The notes under the pieces: generated by a model
Seen by the model: the letters and a program-made list of their open reading frames with translations, nothing else
Told to the model about the DNA's origin: nothing
Databases searched by the model: none
Shown here: piece after piece, positions 60,846 to 64,000 of the stretch
How positions within the stretch are numbered: the stretch's first letter is position 1
How the letters are laid out: every line of letters starts with the position of its first letter
Origin: an uncultured Campylobacter sp.
Lineage (GTDB): Bacteria; Campylobacterota; Campylobacteria; Campylobacterales; Campylobacteraceae
Assembly (NCBI RefSeq): GCF_938041645.1
Contig: NZ_CALIST010000037.1
Location: 1-64,000 of the forward strand
Length of the DNA: 64,000 nucleotides
Reading direction: 5' to 3'
Position numbers and translations under genes: made by a program

Positions 60846-62179
60846 GGGAGCTTAAAAAAATTCTAATCGCAAATCGCGGCGAGATCGCTCTGCGCGCACT
60901 TCGCACGATCCAGGAGATGGGCAAGCAAGCTATCGTCGTGCACTCCACCGCCGATCAGGACGCGCTTTACGTGAAATACGCCGACGCGTCGGTCTGTATA
61001 GGCGGACCGCGCAGTAGCGATAGTTACTTAAATATCCCCGCGATCATCACAGCCTGCGAGCTAACCGAAGCTGACGCGATATTTCCGGGATACGGCTTTT
61101 TGAGCGAAAGTCAAAATTTCGTAGAAATTTGCGCTAAGCACGGCATTAAATTTATCGGCCCGAGCGTCGAGGCAATGACTTTAATGAGCGATAAGAGCAA
61201 GGCTAAGCAAGTGATGATGCGCGCGGGCATTCCTGTAGTGCCTGGCAGCGACGGCGCGATCGCAAGCGTCGAAGAGGCACGCAAGCTAGCCGCCGAAATC
61301 GGCTATCCGGTCATCATTAAAGCCGCAGCCGGTGGCGGTGGGCGCGGAATGCGCGTGGTCGAGCGCGAAGAGGATATAGAAAAGCTCTTTTGGTCGGCAG
61401 AGAGCGAAGCGATGAGCGCGTTCGGCGACGGCACGATGTATATGGAAAAATATATCACAAACCCGCGCCACATCGAGGTTCAGGTCTTAGGCGACGAGCA
61501 CGGACATGTCGTGCATATCGGCGAGCGCGACTGCTCGATGCAGCGCCGCCATCAAAAGCTAATCGAAGAGAGCCCGGCCGTAATCTTAGATGAGCCGACG
61601 CGAAAAAGCCTGCACGAAACGGCGGTTCGCGCCGCTAAAGCGATCGGATACGCAAGTGCGGGAACGTTTGAGTTTTTATACGATAGCAAGGACAAGAAAT
61701 TCTATTTCATCGAGATGAATACCCGCTTGCAGGTCGAACACACCGTAAGTGAGATGCGAAGCGGGCTCGATCTGATCGAGTGGATGATCCGCATCGCACA
61801 GGGCGAGAAGCTGTTGCCTCAAAGCGAGATAAAATTTAGCGGGCATGCGCTTGAGTGCCGCATCACCGCCGAGGACTCCAAAAGCTTTATGCCAAACCCG
61901 GGCAAAATCACAAAATACGTTGCTCCGGGCGGCAGAAACGTCCGTATGGATAGCCACGTCTATGAGGGCTACTCGGTGCCGCCTTACTACGACAGCATGA
62001 TCGGCAAGCTCATTGTCTACGACAAGGATCGCACGCGCGCGATCGCGAAGATGAAGGTCGCGCTAGACGAGCTCATCATCGGCGGCATAAAATCGACGCG
62101 CGATTTTCATCTTAGGATGATGAATAACCCCGATTTCGTGGATAATAACTACGACACAAATTACCTAGCCAAGCATTAA
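60842..62179 (+). CDS. accC: Biotin carboxylase of acetyl-CoA carboxylase
   Basis: AccC carboxylates the biotin on AccB using ATP and bicarbonate. ILIANRGEIALRALRTI, the ATP-grasp loop IIKAAAGGGGRGMRVV, RHIEVQVLGDEHGHVVHIGE, RDCSMQRRHQKLIEESP, and IEMNTRLQVEHTVSEM with catalytic Arg/Glu are intact. The length of 445 residues is standard. It is co-translated with accB and ends at a clear hairpin. Confidence 0.97.
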   Translation: MRELKKILIANRGEIALRALRTIQEMGKQAIVVHSTADQDALYVKYADASVCIGGPRSSDSYLNIPAIITACELTEADAIFPGYGFLSESQNFVEICAKHGIKFIGPSVEAMTLMSDKSKAKQVMMRAGIPVVPGSDGAIASVEEARKLAAEIGYPVIIKAAAGGGGRGMRVVEREEDIEKLFWSAESEAMSAFGDGTMYMEKYITNPRHIEVQVLGDEHGHVVHIGERDCSMQRRHQKLIEESPAVILDEPTRKSLHETAVRAAKAIGYASAGTFEFLYDSKDKKFYFIEMNTRLQVEHTVSEMRSGLDLIEWMIRIAQGEKLLPQSEIKFSGHALECRITAEDSKSFMPNPGKITKYVAPGGRNVRMDSHVYEGYSVPPYYDSMIGKLIVYDKDRTRAIAKMKVALDELIIGGIKSTRDFHLRMMNNPDFVDNNYDTNYLAKH

Positions 62180-62791
62180 ATTTAAAATTCCAAGGGATGA
62201 TACTCTTGGAATTTTAAAATTTATTTGAAATTCTGCATTTAAAATTCCGCTTGAAATTTTACATTTAAAAATCTACTTGAAATTTTGCTTTAAAATCCCG
62301 TCGCTCCATGCTTTAAATTTTGCTATTAAATTTACCGCTAAATCTAGTTGGTGAGGCGCGAGATACGTCGTCGTCGCGCGTGCTTTTTTAAGGGTGAGAT
62401 TGACGGCGGGTTTGGTTTAAATTTTACATTCTGCGGCGGTTGAAATTTAGAATTTATGTCTTGTTGTCGCAAATATTTACTTTTATCTATGTGGCTTAGC
62501 GTTGATATATGCTACTACGATATTTTTTCCTTCATACGTGGCGACCGAGTTAAAATTTAGTATTACGCACTCTATCACTTATTTCGGCGATCGGCTGCCG
62601 ACGTGCGCGAGTAAGCGGCTAAAATTTACCGCGCGCCGCCAACGCCCGTTCGGTGCAAACTTGACCGCGCTCGCCGTTGCGAGAGCGAAGTAGTATCAAG
62701 CTGCAAATTTTAAACTATCGCGCCGTACGTGCTTGAGAAATAGCGCTCTGCTTCGCAGGCAAAGTGCGCGAGATTTTTAAATTATAAAATT
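62180..62791. other. 612-base gap downstream of accC
   Basis: Beyond the terminator at 62181–62218 there is a run of AAATTT/AAATTC hexamers to about 62350, then sequence without ORF, RNA fold or known motif. It separates convergent accC and the helical-repeat gene. Confidence 0.45.
62181..62218 (+). terminator. Terminator of accB–accC
   Basis: TTTAAAATTCCAAG and CTTGGAATTTTAAA form a 14-bp perfect stem around a 10-nt loop, starting two bases after the accC stop and followed by an AT-rich tail. Confidence 0.65.
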
Positions 62792-63794
62792 TCAACCCCC
62801 AAATTCCTCGTAAAATTTATTTAGATAATCGGCATAGTAAAAATTTTGATTTCTGGCGTCAAATTTGCCCGCCAGCTCCAAAGCCGTCTTATAGTCGTTC
62901 TCATCGCCGAACGCGCTAACTGCGATGAAAAATCGCAAGTCGTTTAGATCGTCGTTGCCATCAAGGATCGCCGCGGAGTGCTTACGGGCTAAATTTAACG
63001 CCGTCTCGCGCTCATCCAGCCTAACGGCGATCTCGATTAGCGGGGCGACCTCGTTTATGACGCGAGGATTTGACTCGATCGTCGCCGCGGCCCTTGGCAG
63101 CAGGGCTTTTGCCTCTTCTATCTTGCCTGTTTTAATCATGCTAAAAAGTATCGGAGCGTAGGTCGTGTGAGGTACTTCGGCACAGGTTAGCTCGCCTGAG
63201 AGTATCGGCGCGGCAAGCTCCAGCGCGGCTTCATGCTCGCCGGCAAAGCACAGATACGCGATCTCATCGCTTGCTTCGCATGCCTCGCAGTCAGCCATAT
63301 CGTCTTTGGCGAGCTTTTTCCACAGCTCGTAGTTCGCCTTCGCCTCTCTAGCATCGCCCATGTCAATGTTTTGATTCATCAAGGCCTTGTAGTATGAGGC
63401 CAGCGAGAGCTCCATGCGCTCGTAGTAAAACAGCATCGCTTCGTTTGCCTCGTCTATGAGCTCCTTTTCTATCATGGAGCTTTGAGCGACGCCCGAGACT
63501 ATCCATTTAAATTTCCATAGGCAATCCGTAAAGTCGCCGAAATTTGGGTATTCGCTTTCTTTTAAATTTTGCGCGATGTAGCCCGTGAGCCACATTAGCG
63601 CCCTCGTTCTTAAAACCGCGCCGAATTTTTCAAATTCCTCGTTTAGCACAAAGTCGCAAATTTGCGCGGCAAAGTCAAAATTTTCCGCCTCGATGGCGCC
63701 ATTTATCGCATCAAACAGATACTCCTCTTTATCCGCCAGCCTATCAAATTGTCTTAGCCTTTCATAAAGCCCCCCCTAGCGAGCCCTGCTTCAT
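62792..63794 (-). CDS. Helical-repeat (TPR-like) protein, frameshifted by a G7 tract: candidate phase-variable gene
   Basis: The true start is probably the ATG at 63794: GAGGAG lies just upstream and a TATAAT further up. After MKQGSL the frame meets seven G's (63776–63770) and stops four codons later. Removing one G or adding two joins it to LYERLRQFDRLADKEEYLFD and on, an open frame to 62792 of about 333 residues. The body is all helical with TPR-like pairs (LCFAGEHEAALELAAPIL, MIKTGKIEEAKALLPRAAAT, DYKTALELAGKFDARNQN). No known family. Poly-G slippage switching is well known in Campylobacter; here the gene would be OFF. A sequencing slip is the main alternative. Confidence 0.7.
63770..63776 (-). 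repeat. G7 homopolymer (C7 on the plus strand) at the 5' end of the gene
   Basis: Seven consecutive G's on the coding strand right after codon six of the helical-repeat gene. I see no other G/C run this long in the window. Confidence 0.9.
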
Positions 63795-63821
63795 CTGCGC
63801 TCCTCGTTAAATTTTGCGATA

Positions 63822-63827
63822 ATTATA
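63822..63827 (-). promoter_or_regulatory. −10 box for the G7-controlled gene
   Basis: TATAAT on the minus strand, 28 bases before the proposed ATG at 63794, supports that upstream start rather than an internal GTG at 63649. Confidence 0.5.
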
Positions 63828-64000
63828 TCCGTTTAGTCTGAAGTTAAGCAGGCGCGTCGCGATTTTAAAGCCTAAAAGGCAAAATGAAATTTAAGCGCTA
63901 TTTTAAAATAGCTCTGCTCGCGCCGTTTTAGCGCCCTATTTGCCGCCGCGATAGGCAAATTTCAGCTTTGTTATATAAATTTAATATTAAAATGCCGTAT

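Noticed and set aside
1..64000. CRISPR array, prophage, insertion sequence or integrase
   Set aside because: No regularly spaced identical repeats, no transposase, integrase or phage structural protein was found on either strand.

Overview
The window reads as chromosome of a high-GC Campylobacter. The gene order hisF–ksgA–rnj–rluB, tig–clpP–def, recA–eno–AMIN protein, purD–lptD–pnp, topA–dcd and accB–accC, together with a NifU/NifS iron-sulfur system and a futalosine-type menaquinone gene, is typical of Campylobacterota. GC looks near 50 % in most genes, which would suit a species such as C. gracilis; that species name is inference. The most striking feature of the base composition is the very high density of AAATTT and related RAATTY hexamers, between genes and inside low-complexity insertions in otherwise conserved enzymes.

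Region 1–9.5 kb: an edge-truncated nucleoside phosphorylase-like gene, hisF with a 33-nt-repeat insertion, the ksgA–rnj pair, kdsD–rluB–ybaK, lemA, a tRNA with anticodon CAT and a double-rhodanese protein. Region 9.5–24 kb: an amino-acid binding protein, nifU–nifS, folE, a TonB-dependent siderophore receptor behind a Fur-box-like site, then the tightly packed run tig–clpP–def–comM–nnrD–purN and a DUF3137 membrane protein.

Region 24.5–32.8 kb is an accessory locus resembling the little-studied E. coli ynbABCD genes. It holds a CDP-alcohol phosphatidyltransferase, a PlsC-type acyltransferase, a CdsA-type CTP:phosphatidate cytidylyltransferase, a DUF1287 periplasmic protein, a hydrolase–methyltransferase fusion, a PAP2–dual-specificity-phosphatase fusion and a small membrane protein. 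Together these look like a complete route to an uncharacterised, possibly methylated, phospholipid. Its internal gap (30.1–30.4 kb) carries three inverted repeats, one of them about 100 nt long and nested.

Region 33–51.9 kb: murB, an MqnA/MqnD-family gene, recA–eno, an FtsB-like protein, a CgpA-like AMIN protein full of N-glycosylation sequons, a nitroreductase, argH, an AT-rich two-gene insert, hemD, a strong 6S RNA candidate, and purD–RDD–lptD–phosphoribosyltransferase–pnp–usp. Region 52–64 kb: three tandem AT-rich paralogs that look like an immunity-type array, a CPA2 antiporter with a 36-codon gene in front of it, a YfcE-type phosphodiesterase swollen by a 230-residue insertion, topA, dcd, ansA, accB–accC, and a helical-repeat gene put out of frame by a G7 tract just after its start, which is the layout of a Campylobacter phase-variable gene.

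The findings most worth following up are the ynb-like lipid locus, the RAATTY-rich insertions (RAATTY is the methylation motif that marks DNA for uptake in C. jejuni), the G7 phase-variation candidate, the three-paralog array and the 6S RNA candidate.
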